A stretch of DNA of 14,330 nucleotides from an uncultured Clostridia bacterium (GTDB lineage: Bacteria > Bacillota_I > Bacilli_A > RF39 > UBA660), in assembly GCA_947569225.1 (NCBI GenBank), contig CANORX010000008.1, positions 1 to 14,330 on the forward strand, read 5' to 3'. The notes below the pieces were generated by a model that was given only the letters and a program-made list of their open reading frames with translations, was not told where the DNA came from and searched no databases. The translations under genes were made by a program, and so were the position numbers. Position 1 is the first letter of the stretch; every line of letters starts with the position of its first letter. This document shows positions 8,099 through 12,854 of the stretch, piece after piece.

Positions 8099-8638
8099 CT
8101 AATTAGCTTTTTCAGCAGAATGATAAACAAAAGGATTAATAGCTTTATGTTTATCAGTAATAGCAGCTCTTAAATCATTAATAGCTATAACTTTAAATTC
8201 AACAAACCAAACTTTCTGTCCTTTTTTATATCCTTGATTTTGTCCAAAAGTACCAACAGTAATAGAACGAGTTAGTTCAGTATCATTAGTAATATACTTA
8301 TTAACAAATTGAGGACTAAGAACATTATGTTTAAGATAAAGATGATAACCACGTTCAAGAGTAGAACGGTCAATAATAATCTTATCCATTTGATTCATAC
8401 CAATAAGTTTAGCATCTTCTTTACTAATCTTAGCAATAATTGGCATAACTTCAACTGTACTTACTTTATTATTAATAACACCAAACAAACTTTCATTTTG
8501 GCAAAGAGCAACAACACAATAATGTTTAGCAATAACTACATTAGTAAGAACAGCGTCAAGTGCTTCACTTGTTATTTCGCTGATGTCAGTAGGTATTTGA
8601 ATACCAAAATCTTTAAATTTACTTTCAACTTTAATCAT
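8099..8638 (-). CDS. Conserved-looking phage protein of unknown function (179 aa)
   Basis: 179 residues from MIKVESKFKDFGIQIP. It is soluble, with alternating beta and helical stretches (ALDAVLTNVVIAKHYCVVALCQNESLFGVINNK, KVWFVEFKVIAINDLRAAI) and no catalytic motif that I can see. GTFGQNQGYKKGQKVWF is a glycine-rich turn. It is the second gene of the leftward operon, 9 bp after the 46-aa gene, and followed by the 117-bp structured gap. Codon bias matches the rest of the arm. No family recognised; a structural or assembly role is only suggested by co-transcription with packaging genes. Confidence 0.8.
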   Translation of the reverse strand: MIKVESKFKDFGIQIPTDISEITSEALDAVLTNVVIAKHYCVVALCQNESLFGVINNKVSTVEVMPIIAKISKEDAKLIGMNQMDKIIIDRSTLERGYHLYLKHNVLSPQFVNKYITNDTELTRSITVGTFGQNQGYKKGQKVWFVEFKVIAINDLRAAITDKHKAINPFVYHSAEKAN

Positions 8639-8647
8639 AATACTAAA

Positions 8648-8788
8648 TTATTTAGTTTTAATAATACTATCAATACCAATATTTCCAAGTTTAAGTTTAC
8701 TAGGAATTTTAACTTCTTTTTTATTCCTTTCTCCACTATGAAATTCTCTAGTGTATTTAGGTTTAGTTTCACTTTTATCTTTACCCAT
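8648..8788 (-). CDS. Small basic protein, first gene of the leftward operon (46 aa)
   Basis: A 46-residue reading frame, starting MGKDKSETKPKYTREFHS and ending SIIKTK. It is basic, soluble and rich in Lys, Glu and Thr, with no membrane segment. Reasons to accept it despite its size: it fills an otherwise empty gap in the operon, stops 9 bp before the next ATG, has the same NNT-biased codons, and its start lies just downstream of a good Bacteroides-type promoter. The leader GTTATG has no Shine-Dalgarno. Function unknown. Confidence 0.65.
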   Translation of the reverse strand: MGKDKSETKPKYTREFHSGERNKKEVKIPSKLKLGNIGIDSIIKTK

Positions 8789-8805
8789 AACTTAATTGTT
8801 TTTAG

Positions 8806-8836
8806 CAAATGTAAGAGTTTGAATGAATCTAACAAG
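8806..8836 (-). promoter_or_regulatory. Bacteroides-type promoter for the leftward operon
   Basis: On the minus strand CTTG (8833-8836), 19 bp, TACATTTG (8806-8813). The Bacteroides primary sigma consensus is TTTG, N19-21, TAnnTTTG, so the -7 box is exact and the -33 box differs by one base. The start of transcription would fall near 8800, leaving a very short leader before the ATG at 8788. It is placed correctly to drive the whole packaging and lysis arm. Confidence 0.55.
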
Positions 8837-8898
8837 AGAAAAACTATTTTTAACATTTCAATCGTAGAGGATTATATGATTATGAATATGCAAGTCAT

Positions 8899-8917
8899 AC
8901 TCCCCGTGGAGGATGGA
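8899..8917 (-). repeat. Dispersed GC-rich element, copy 3 (left arm of inverted pair A)
   Basis: Plus strand ACTCCCCGTGGAGGATGGA, the exact reverse complement of 9018-9036. The two 19-bp arms are 100 bp apart around an AT-rich middle made of near-repeats of TTAATAATATTAATA and TTGAT. The pair lies between the leftward promoter and the origin-like region. Each arm also folds on itself (CTCC-CCGT-GGAG). Confidence 0.8.
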
Positions 8918-9017
8918 AGATAAGCTAGACTTAATCATATTAGTATTAATAATATTAATAGAGATATTAATAATGATTATAGTATTGATTAACTTGATAT
9001 GATTGATACTGATTATA

Positions 9018-9065
9018 TCCATCCTCCACGGGGAGTTTAGCGGAGAGCGAAGCTCGGAGCGGGTC
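9018..9065 (+). repeat. Dispersed GC-rich element, copy 4, long form with GCGAAGC hairpin
   Basis: Right arm of inverted pair A. Plus strand TCCATCCTCCACGGGGAGT, then TTAGCGGA, a second hairpin GAGC-GAA-GCTC (9045-9055), then GGAGCGGGTC. This is the same modular order as 6790-6838 read on the minus strand. The second hairpin contains GCGAAGC, known from DNA biophysics as an unusually stable mini-hairpin in single-stranded DNA, which is notable this close to a replication-initiator gene. Confidence 0.75.
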
Positions 9066-9068
9066 ACA

Positions 9069-9177
9069 GCGAATCTATTAATGCTGATTATATTAATATT
9101 ATATATAATATATATCTATATAGATACTATTGCTAACTTATAATTATTTGATTATCAATAAGTTACAATATATAACT
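9069..9177. other. AT-rich tract, candidate replication origin
   Basis: About 110 bp that are almost pure A and T (for example ATTATATATAATATATAT), containing an 8-bp inverted repeat TAACTTAT / ATAAGTTA (9134-9141 and 9158-9165). It lies between the GC-rich hairpin element and the tandem dyads, directly upstream of the RepL-like gene and at the point where the two transcription arms diverge. An easily melted tract next to repeated protein sites and an initiator gene fits an origin; this is inference from layout. Confidence 0.35.
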
Positions 9178-9205
9178 TGTTCCATCCATGGAACACATTT
9201 CGCTA
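9178..9205 (+). promoter_or_regulatory. Operator/iteron copy 1 upstream of the RepL-like gene
   Basis: An 18-bp dyad TGTTCCATCCATGGAACA (perfect 8-bp arms, CC spacer) followed by CATTTCGCTA. The whole 28-bp unit recurs 43 bp downstream (about four helical turns). This is a typical binding site for a dimeric regulator or initiator. Confidence 0.7.
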
Positions 9206-9220
9206 TTTATTTGCTATATT

Positions 9221-9248
9221 TGTTCCATGGGTGGAACACATTTCGCTA
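9221..9248 (+). promoter_or_regulatory. Operator/iteron copy 2, overlapping a -7-like box
   Basis: TGTTCCATGGGTGGAACA plus CATTTCGCTA, matching copy 1 except in the dyad centre. TATATTTG (9215-9222) fits the Bacteroides -7 box TAnnTTTG and runs into the first bases of this copy, although I see no good TTTG 19-21 bp upstream. A protein bound here would block that promoter, so autorepression by the RepL-like protein or control by a phage repressor is plausible. Confidence 0.65.
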
Positions 9249-9297
9249 ATTTCCTAGAGTAATATATTTTTATGTTGAATTTAATAATATTATTGTT

Positions 9298-9954
9298 ATG
9301 ACTTTTAAAGAAGATTTTAAACCTAGTAAAGTTTATAATAAACTTGTTAATGATGTTTGTTATAATGCTGATTGTTTAGAAGAATTTGAAAAACAAAGAC
9401 TTGTTGTTGCTAATCCTTTTAGTTATAATAAAAGTACCAGAACTGGTATAGTTGCTGAATTTGATAATGGTTATCATCTTAGTAAAGAAGTTGGTATTAA
9501 ACGTAATTTTGTTACTATTGGTATGAGAGTTTGGGATATAATAAGAAAAAATAGATATGCTGTTATTATTTCTTTTATTGGTTATATTGCTGAAAATATT
9601 AAATTTAATAGTAATGTTATTTATATTTCTCATGATTTAATTAAAGGTTATGGTTTAGTTAAACCTAATCGTAGAGATTATTATAATGCCATTGCTTATC
9701 TTGAAGATGAAAATATTATTAAAAGAACTAATTTACAAAATATTTATGTTGTTAATCCTATTTACATATTTAGAGGTGATGTTAACAAACTTATTAATAT
9801 TATTAGTGAAGCTAAATTAATAAAAACTTTTGATGATAAAGATAGACTTATAGTTGATAAATTTGTTTTATTTAAAAATGATACTGATAAAGGTATTGTA
9901 ATTGCGAATAAAGATTTGTATGCAACTGAAGTTATAGATATTGGTGAGGACTGA
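9298..9954 (+). CDS. RepL-like replication initiator (winged helix)
   Basis: 218 residues from MTFKEDFKPSKVYNKL. Residues about 75-150 read as a winged helix: helices RVWDIIRKNRYAVIISFIGYIAENI, then SNVIYISHDLIKGYGLVKPNRRDYYNAIAYLEDENIIKRT as recognition helix and wing. The segment IYVVNPIYIFRGDV (149-162) matches the INP-x-x-x-F-x-G-(D/N) signature I know from RepL plasmid initiators. RepL proteins bind near their own gene and start replication, which fits the dyads and AT-rich tract just upstream. It is the first gene of the rightward arm. It stops at TGA, but the frame stays open for 58 more codons with an Asp/Asn-rich composition. A RepL-fold transcription factor is the main alternative. 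Confidence 0.75.
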   Translation: MTFKEDFKPSKVYNKLVNDVCYNADCLEEFEKQRLVVANPFSYNKSTRTGIVAEFDNGYHLSKEVGIKRNFVTIGMRVWDIIRKNRYAVIISFIGYIAENIKFNSNVIYISHDLIKGYGLVKPNRRDYYNAIAYLEDENIIKRTNLQNIYVVNPIYIFRGDVNKLINIISEAKLIKTFDDKDRLIVDKFVLFKNDTDKGIVIANKDLYATEVIDIGED

Positions 9955-10275
9955 ATTAAATATTATGATAAAAATGATGAGAATTATAAAGATTATAACA
10001 AAGATAAGAGTGAAGATAATGGAAATAAAATGAAAAGTAATAATAATTATAATGATAATGATAATGAAGAGGAAAATGATAATGATGATAATAATGATGG
10101 TAATAGTAAGAGTGAAAATAATGTATATTAATGTTTTGATAATGATAGTAAGAATGTTGAAGATGATAGTAAAAGTGATAGTATTGAAAATAGTGTATGT
10201 TGGTGTTTTGATGAGGCTAGTGAGTATAAGGGGTGGGTCATTAAACTCGTCTTGACTACCCCCGTCAAGTTCTAG
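9955..10275 (+). pseudogene. In-frame Asp/Asn-rich tail after the RepL stop (decayed or read-through)
   Basis: In the frame of the RepL-like gene, after TGA at 9952-9954, 58 codons follow (YDKNDENYKDYNKDK then Asp/Asn/Glu-rich) to TAA at 10129, and then 47 more codons to TAG at 10273. An imperfect 72-bp (24-codon) tandem repeat is visible: V-Y-stop-C-F-D at 10123 lines up with V-C-W-C-F-D at 10195, so the TAA aligns with a TGG. It may be a lost C-terminal tail, a read-through extension, or low-complexity sequence that is open by chance, because GAT-type repeats contain no stops in two of three frames. No other gene is visible here. Confidence 0.3.
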
Positions 10276-10292
10276 GAGAAAGTAAAGTTCTC
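10251..10292 (+). terminator. Two adjacent hairpins at the end of the RepL unit
   Basis: CTTGAC-TACCCCC-GTCAAG (10251-10269) and GAGAA-AGTAAAG-TTCTC (10276-10292). They lie after the RepL region and 3 bp before the first copy of the 20-bp box, where a terminator between transcription units would be expected. Neither is followed by a long T-run, so termination is only inferred. Confidence 0.4.
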
Positions 10293-10295
10293 ACT

Positions 10296-10335
10296 CTCAT
10301 TATCAACATTAAATATTTTGAGATTATTCATCTCA
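10296..10335 (+). promoter_or_regulatory. 20-bp box copy 1 plus leader hairpin
   Basis: CTCATTATCAACATTAAATA at 10296-10315, identical to the copy at 10541 and one base from the copy at 11470. It is followed by TTTTG and a hairpin TGAGAT-TATTC-ATCTCA (10319-10335). The shared TAAATANNTTG end resembles the Bacteroides -7 box with one base missing. It lies 50 bp before the start of the 51-aa membrane protein. Probably a phage promoter; another DNA- or RNA-level signal is possible. Confidence 0.55.
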
Positions 10336-10365
10336 TTACATTACTAACTATTAACACTAATCATT

Positions 10366-10521
10366 ATGAAAACAAACAAACCATTGTTGTTAGTTGCTAT
10401 CATACTGATGATACCAGCTATTATACTAGCATTGAAAGTAGAGCCAACTAGTGATGAACAAATTACTGCTGTTGTATTTGGAATACTATCGGCTATTGTT
10501 AGTTATCTTAGTAGAGATTAA
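10366..10521 (+). CDS. Small two-helix membrane protein (51 aa), holin-like shape
   Basis: 51 residues starting MKTNKPLLLVAIILMIPAIILALKVEP and ending SYLSRD. There are two hydrophobic helices (about 6-23 and 33-48) joined by a short polar turn (KVEPTSDEQ), with a basic N-terminus. This is a hairpin topology seen in small phage holins, but it is on the opposite strand from the endolysin, next to replication genes, so a holin role is only one possibility. The gene has its own upstream box and hairpin, and its last codons form half of a 20-bp palindrome. Its codons are less NNT-biased than those of the left arm. Confidence 0.6.
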   Translation: MKTNKPLLLVAIILMIPAIILALKVEPTSDEQITAVVFGILSAIVSYLSRD

Positions 10522-10529
10522 TCTCTACT
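10510..10529 (+). terminator. Perfect 20-bp palindrome over the stop codon
   Basis: AGTAGAGATTAATCTCTACT is its own reverse complement and spans the TAA at 10519. It sits 11 bp before the second copy of the 20-bp box. With no loop it could be a weak terminator hairpin or a protein site; position between units favours the former. Confidence 0.4.
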
Positions 10530-10540
10530 AGATGATGCTG

Positions 10541-10585
10541 CTCATTATCAACATTAAATACTTTGCAGTTGAAACGAAACAACTG
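10541..10585 (+). promoter_or_regulatory. 20-bp box copy 2 plus leader hairpin, upstream of ssb
   Basis: CTCATTATCAACATTAAATA (10541-10560), then CTTTG and a hairpin CAGTTG-AAACGAAA-CAACTG (10566-10585). It is 67 bp before the ssb start. The leader shares TTGCAG and an ACGAA stretch with copy 3 (TTGCAGCAAACGAAC), so homology extends past the box. Confidence 0.55.
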
Positions 10586-10627
10586 TCAGTAATGCTACTG
10601 ATTAGCGTAATTAAATACTTAATAGTC

Positions 10628-11377
10628 ATGCCAGACGTTAAAGATTTAGCGCAAGCTGCACAAGGTGCTGCTGCTTCCGAGAATGTTAATGTAGTTGAAC
10701 CAACTACTAGTGTTAACCAACCTGTTCAACCTACTGTTTATACAGATAACCAAAGTTCTGCGCAAGTGGAAACCATTGATGATGTTGTTAGACGCATCTG
10801 TACTGATGGTCATAGTTATGTAATGACTACTGTCATTACTAATATTGATTGTCAAGAACGTACAGGTCGTAATGGCAAATCTTATCTCAATGCGTTTGTT
10901 ACTATTGCTAGTCCTGTCAAAGGTGCTCAAAGTATGCCTGATGGCACACATCGAATGGGTATGCTTGGTGCTATTCAGATGCCATTCAATCAGATACTGC
11001 TTGTAATGCGCAAAGACAAGTTTTACGGTAGATTTGTCAACTATATTGGCGAGGCTGCTGAAGCTGGCTTTGCTAGTATGTATCTGACTGGTGTTGCTGC
11101 CAAAGTTCTTTGCCAGTTTGTACCTGCTGGTGTACAAGACCGTAATCCATTTACTCGTAAAGACAATCTTTACAATGTTGTGGATTATGATAGATATGTA
11201 TATCATATTGTAGGTATCGAACAACCTACTGATCCTGTTCTTGTTGGTGCATATAATGTACTTATCAAGCAGATTATGGAGGACGCTCGTGCTGCCATTG
11301 CTGCCAAACGTGAGGCTAAAGCTAAAGCGGCTAGTTTTGTTGCTACTGCAATGAGTGATGACGATATGCCATTCTAA
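10628..11377 (+). CDS. ssb: Single-stranded DNA-binding protein
   Basis: 249 residues from MPDVKDLAQAAQG. A frame-open extension back to 10532 runs through the box and leader hairpin and has poor coding character, so the start at 10628 is preferred. Residues 1-48 are low-complexity (Ala, Val, Gln, Pro); an OB-like core follows (YVMTTVITNIDCQERTGRNGKSYLNAFVTIASPV, about 64-97, and later beta stretches to about 196); residues 215-237 are an Ala/Lys helix; and the end is MSDDDMPF, the acidic tip ending in Pro-Phe that SSBs use to recruit replication partners. It should coat single-stranded DNA made by phage replication and call in polymerase, primase or helicase. It is clearly richer in GC, with more varied codons than its neighbours, perhaps because it is highly expressed or was acquired separately. 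Confidence 0.85.
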   Translation: MPDVKDLAQAAQGAAASENVNVVEPTTSVNQPVQPTVYTDNQSSAQVETIDDVVRRICTDGHSYVMTTVITNIDCQERTGRNGKSYLNAFVTIASPVKGAQSMPDGTHRMGMLGAIQMPFNQILLVMRKDKFYGRFVNYIGEAAEAGFASMYLTGVAAKVLCQFVPAGVQDRNPFTRKDNLYNVVDYDRYVYHIVGIEQPTDPVLVGAYNVLIKQIMEDARAAIAAKREAKAKAASFVATAMSDDDMPF

Positions 11378-11490
11378 TGAACATAGTGCTACTGACCTTC
11401 GGGTTGGTAGCACTGATGTTATCAACAATAGTTTTGTTGATGCTATCGCTAGTGTTCGACATGGAAATGCTCATTATCGACATTAAATAG
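11377..11490 (+). CDS. Possible 37-aa membrane peptide overlapping the ssb stop
   Basis: TAATG joins the ssb stop to an ATG that opens 37 codons: MNIVLLTFGLVALMLSTIVLL then MLSLVFDMEMLIIDIK and TAG. It is one long hydrophobic helix with an acidic end. The coupling to ssb and the hydrophobic run favour a real peptide. Against it, the same bases form two strong hairpins (11385-11414 and 11421-11441), and the last codons are the third copy of the 20-bp box, so the frame may be a by-product of regulatory sequence. Confidence 0.35.
   Translation: MNIVLLTFGLVALMLSTIVLLMLSLVFDMEMLIIDIK
11385..11414 (+). terminator. Strong UUCG-capped hairpin after ssb
   Basis: AGTGCTAC / GTAGCACT outer stem continues through TGACC / GGTTG (two wobble pairs) to a TTCG tetraloop, 7 bp after the ssb stop. 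It is the strongest single hairpin in the right arm. No T-run follows, so it may act as a terminator of the ssb unit or as an RNA-stabilising 3' end. Confidence 0.6.
11421..11441 (+). terminator. Second hairpin after ssb
   Basis: ATCAACAA-TAGTT-TTGTTGAT, an 8-bp perfect stem right behind the TTCG hairpin and 28 bp before the third 20-bp box. It probably forms a tandem 3' structure with its neighbour. Confidence 0.45.
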
Positions 11491-11563
11491 ATTGCAGCAA
11501 ACGAACTTAACAGTCTGATAAGACTTATCAATCAAGACCTAGCTGCAAGGTCTGATAAGTCTT
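11470..11563 (+). promoter_or_regulatory. 20-bp box copy 3 plus large leader hairpin
   Basis: CTCATTATCGACATTAAATA at 11470-11489 (one change from copies 1 and 2), then GATTGCAG and, at 11520-11563, a two-tier stem: AAGACTTATC / GATAAGTCTT enclosing AGACCT / AGGTCT with an AGCTGCA loop. The ATG of the 102-aa gene lies 18 bp after the stem. This is the most elaborate of the three leaders and could be an attenuator or protein-binding RNA. Confidence 0.55.
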
Positions 11564-11581
11564 GTCCTAATATTAAACATT

Positions 11582-11890
11582 ATGAAAGTACATCGTATTA
11601 TTACTACTATTGAAGTTGAGAATGATAATTCTATTACTTCTGTTGAAGTTACTAATCTTCATCCTACTAATAACGATATTCCTCTTGCTGTTACCAATAT
11701 AACTACTAATGGTAGTGCGAATAATATAGAACAGGTATATAAGGTTATTGATGATTATAGACTTGTTATTCGTGATAAACTAAAAAGTATCGCTCGTTCT
11801 ATTAATGATGGTCTTGATGATTACGAATGTGGTATATTTGGTCGAGATTATAACGATAGTGAATGTAATGATGAAACTAAAGCTGATTAA
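11582..11890 (+). CDS. Acidic protein of unknown function (102 aa)
   Basis: 102 residues from MKVHRIITTIEVENDNSITSVEVTNLHP. The N-terminal half is beta-like and Thr/Asn-rich; the middle is a probable helix (NIEQVYKVIDDYRLVIRDKLKSIARSI); the end is strongly acidic (DDYECGIFGRDYNDSECNDETKAD). There is no signal or membrane segment. It has its own box and leader hairpin and is followed by over 1 kb of low-coding sequence. NNT-biased codons support a real gene. I do not recognise a family; small acidic early proteins of phages often bind host factors, but nothing here shows that. Confidence 0.65.
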   Translation: MKVHRIITTIEVENDNSITSVEVTNLHPTNNDIPLAVTNITTNGSANNIEQVYKVIDDYRLVIRDKLKSIARSINDGLDDYECGIFGRDYNDSECNDETKAD

Positions 11891-11919
11891 CTAGATAAAT
11901 GCCATGTAAATTTTTTTCT

Positions 11920-11964
11920 TATAATATATATTATATACGAAGTATATTATATATATATATTATA
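11920..11964 (+). other. AT-only long hairpin with C-GAA-G tip
   Basis: An imperfect inverted repeat of alternating A and T centred on ATATAC-GAA-GTATAT (11933-11947), with further imperfect pairing outward. It starts 30 bp after the 102-aa gene. It could end that transcript or be an easily melted or extruded site. The GAA triloop closed by C and G repeats the design at 9045-9055. Confidence 0.4.
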
Positions 11965-11975
11965 CCCTAGAATCA

Positions 11976-12131
11976 GTGAAAGATATTGCTGGCAATATTG
12001 CTATTAATGATGATAAGACTAGTTATATTAGTGAACTTACAACAACTCATCTTGTGAAACAAGATGATGTTGGTATGACTGTCGTAACTGGTATTGATAC
12101 TGATATTGGTCATGGAGATTTACTCCTATAA
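11976..12131 (+). CDS. Possible short gene with GTG start, or a remnant (51 aa)
   Basis: GTG opens 51 codons (VKDIAGNIAINDDKTSYISELTT to IDTDIGHGDLLL, TAA). Codons have the NNT pattern of real genes in this phage, but there is no ATG, it holds two hairpins (ATATTGC-TG-GCAATAT and CATCTTG-TGAAA-CAAGATG), and its 3' end is duplicated in the 35-bp repeat. More likely a decayed gene fragment than a working one. Confidence 0.25.
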   Translation: MKDIAGNIAINDDKTSYISELTTTHLVKQDDVGMTVVTGIDTDIGHGDLLL

Positions 12132-12177
12132 CATTTTGTTATACTGATATTGCTCATGGAGATTTACTCTTATAACA
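12099..12177 (+). repeat. Pair of 35-bp direct repeats ending in TATAAC hairpins
   Basis: 12099-12133 and 12143-12177 match at 33 of 35 positions (ACTGATATTGGTCATGGAG in the first). Each ends in half of a TATAAC-N5-GTTATA hairpin (12127-12143 and 12171-12187), with different loops ATTTT and AAAAA. A recent tandem duplication of 44 bp explains it. Confidence 0.7.
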
Positions 12178-12187
12178 AAAAGTTATA

Positions 12188-12493
12188 GAGATGAAGTTAG
12201 AGGTGATGAGAGGTATTGAATGTGGAGAAAGAGGAGATGGAAATGAAAGTGGACATTGTAGAGTTCGTGGAGAATGAGATGGTGGAGTTGAATGTGGTTC
12301 AAATAGGGTCAAATTGAGGTTGAATGTGGAGATGAGAATGAGTTTGGCAGTGGTGAATGTGGAATTGAGGGTGGAGATGGTCATGCTAAATGGACTAATC
12401 CTGCTGGCATTCCTCTTCCTCTTCCACATCCTTCTCCACATCCTATTCCTAATCAATCTAAACCTATTGTTCCAACTCCCTCTCTTTCTCTCC
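12188..12493 (+). pseudogene. Purine-rich then pyrimidine-rich block, probable decayed coding sequence
   Basis: Four copies of TGAATGTGG (12217, 12289, 12321, 12354) give a repeated Glu-Cys-Gly in two frames: copies 1 and 2 share one frame (interrupted by TGA at about 12272), while copies 3 and 4 are in another, which then runs on through GIEGGDGHAKWTNPAGIPLPLPHPSPHP to TAA at 12497. A Gly/Glu-rich repeat followed by a Pro-rich stretch looks like a broken repetitive protein. The first part is nearly all purines and the end nearly all pyrimidines. No intact gene on either strand is convincing. Confidence 0.3.
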
Positions 12494-12854
12494 TATAACT
12501 TCTCGTTATACTATCATAATCTCTAGTTCCAGCATTATAACCTTTAGTTATATCTTCATAACCATTAGTTATAACCTCTAGTTATATCATCGTTGTTAGT
12601 ATTAGTTCCAACTCCCTTTCCCATCTCATTATAACCTCTAGTTATACCACTATCAGTTTCAGTCATAGCATCATCATTATCATCTCATTGACATTCGTCA
12701 TGAAGATTAGTCATACAATCGTTATTAATACTAGCTCTAACAGTATTATCAAGTCTAATAAGACTTCTAGTCATAATGACTAATAGCATTAGTTCTAGTT
12801 AATAATAGCACTATTAATACTATCAGTATTATAATGACTATTAATACTAGTCAT
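12494..12854. repeat. Field of short hairpins, including TATAAC-N5-GTTATA repeats
   Basis: Near-identical 17-bp units TATAAC-N5-GTTATA occur at 12494-12510, 12536-12552, 12570-12586 and 12630-12646, with a variant at 12557-12573; two more lie at 12127 and 12171. The loops differ (TTCTC, CTTTA, CTCTA). Other hairpins follow: TGAC-ATTC-GTCA (12689), AAGTC-TAATAA-GACTT (12751), TAGTCATAATGACTA (12768), AATAG-CA-CTATT (12804), AATACT-ATC-AGTATT (12816) and ATGACT..AGTCAT (12834-12854). No gene is visible before 12834. Arms are kept while loops vary, so either DNA dyads for a protein or structured RNA. Confidence 0.65.

Noticed and set aside
8899..9036. CRISPR-like or transposon reading of the repeats
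   Set aside because: Copies are too few, irregularly spaced and in both orientations, with no spacers of fixed length, no transposase and no target duplication seen.
8858..9067. 69-codon minus-strand frame across inverted pair A
   Set aside because: It reads the inverted repeats as NSPWRM and SILHGEY with an Ile/Asn-only middle; no coding bias, and it crosses the control region.
10052..10255. 67-codon plus-strand frame rich in Met and Ile
   Set aside because: It is the ATG-phase reading of GAT/AAT repeats; composition is not protein-like and it conflicts with the RepL-frame tail.
10532..10627. Upstream extension of ssb by 32 codons
   Set aside because: These codons are the 20-bp box and its leader hairpin, which recur before other genes; the usual SSB start context is at 10628.
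12154..12526. Overlapping 100-codon minus and 70-codon plus frames in the purine/pyrimidine block
   Set aside because: Both arise from strand-biased low-complexity sequence; neither has a sensible domain, start context or codon bias.
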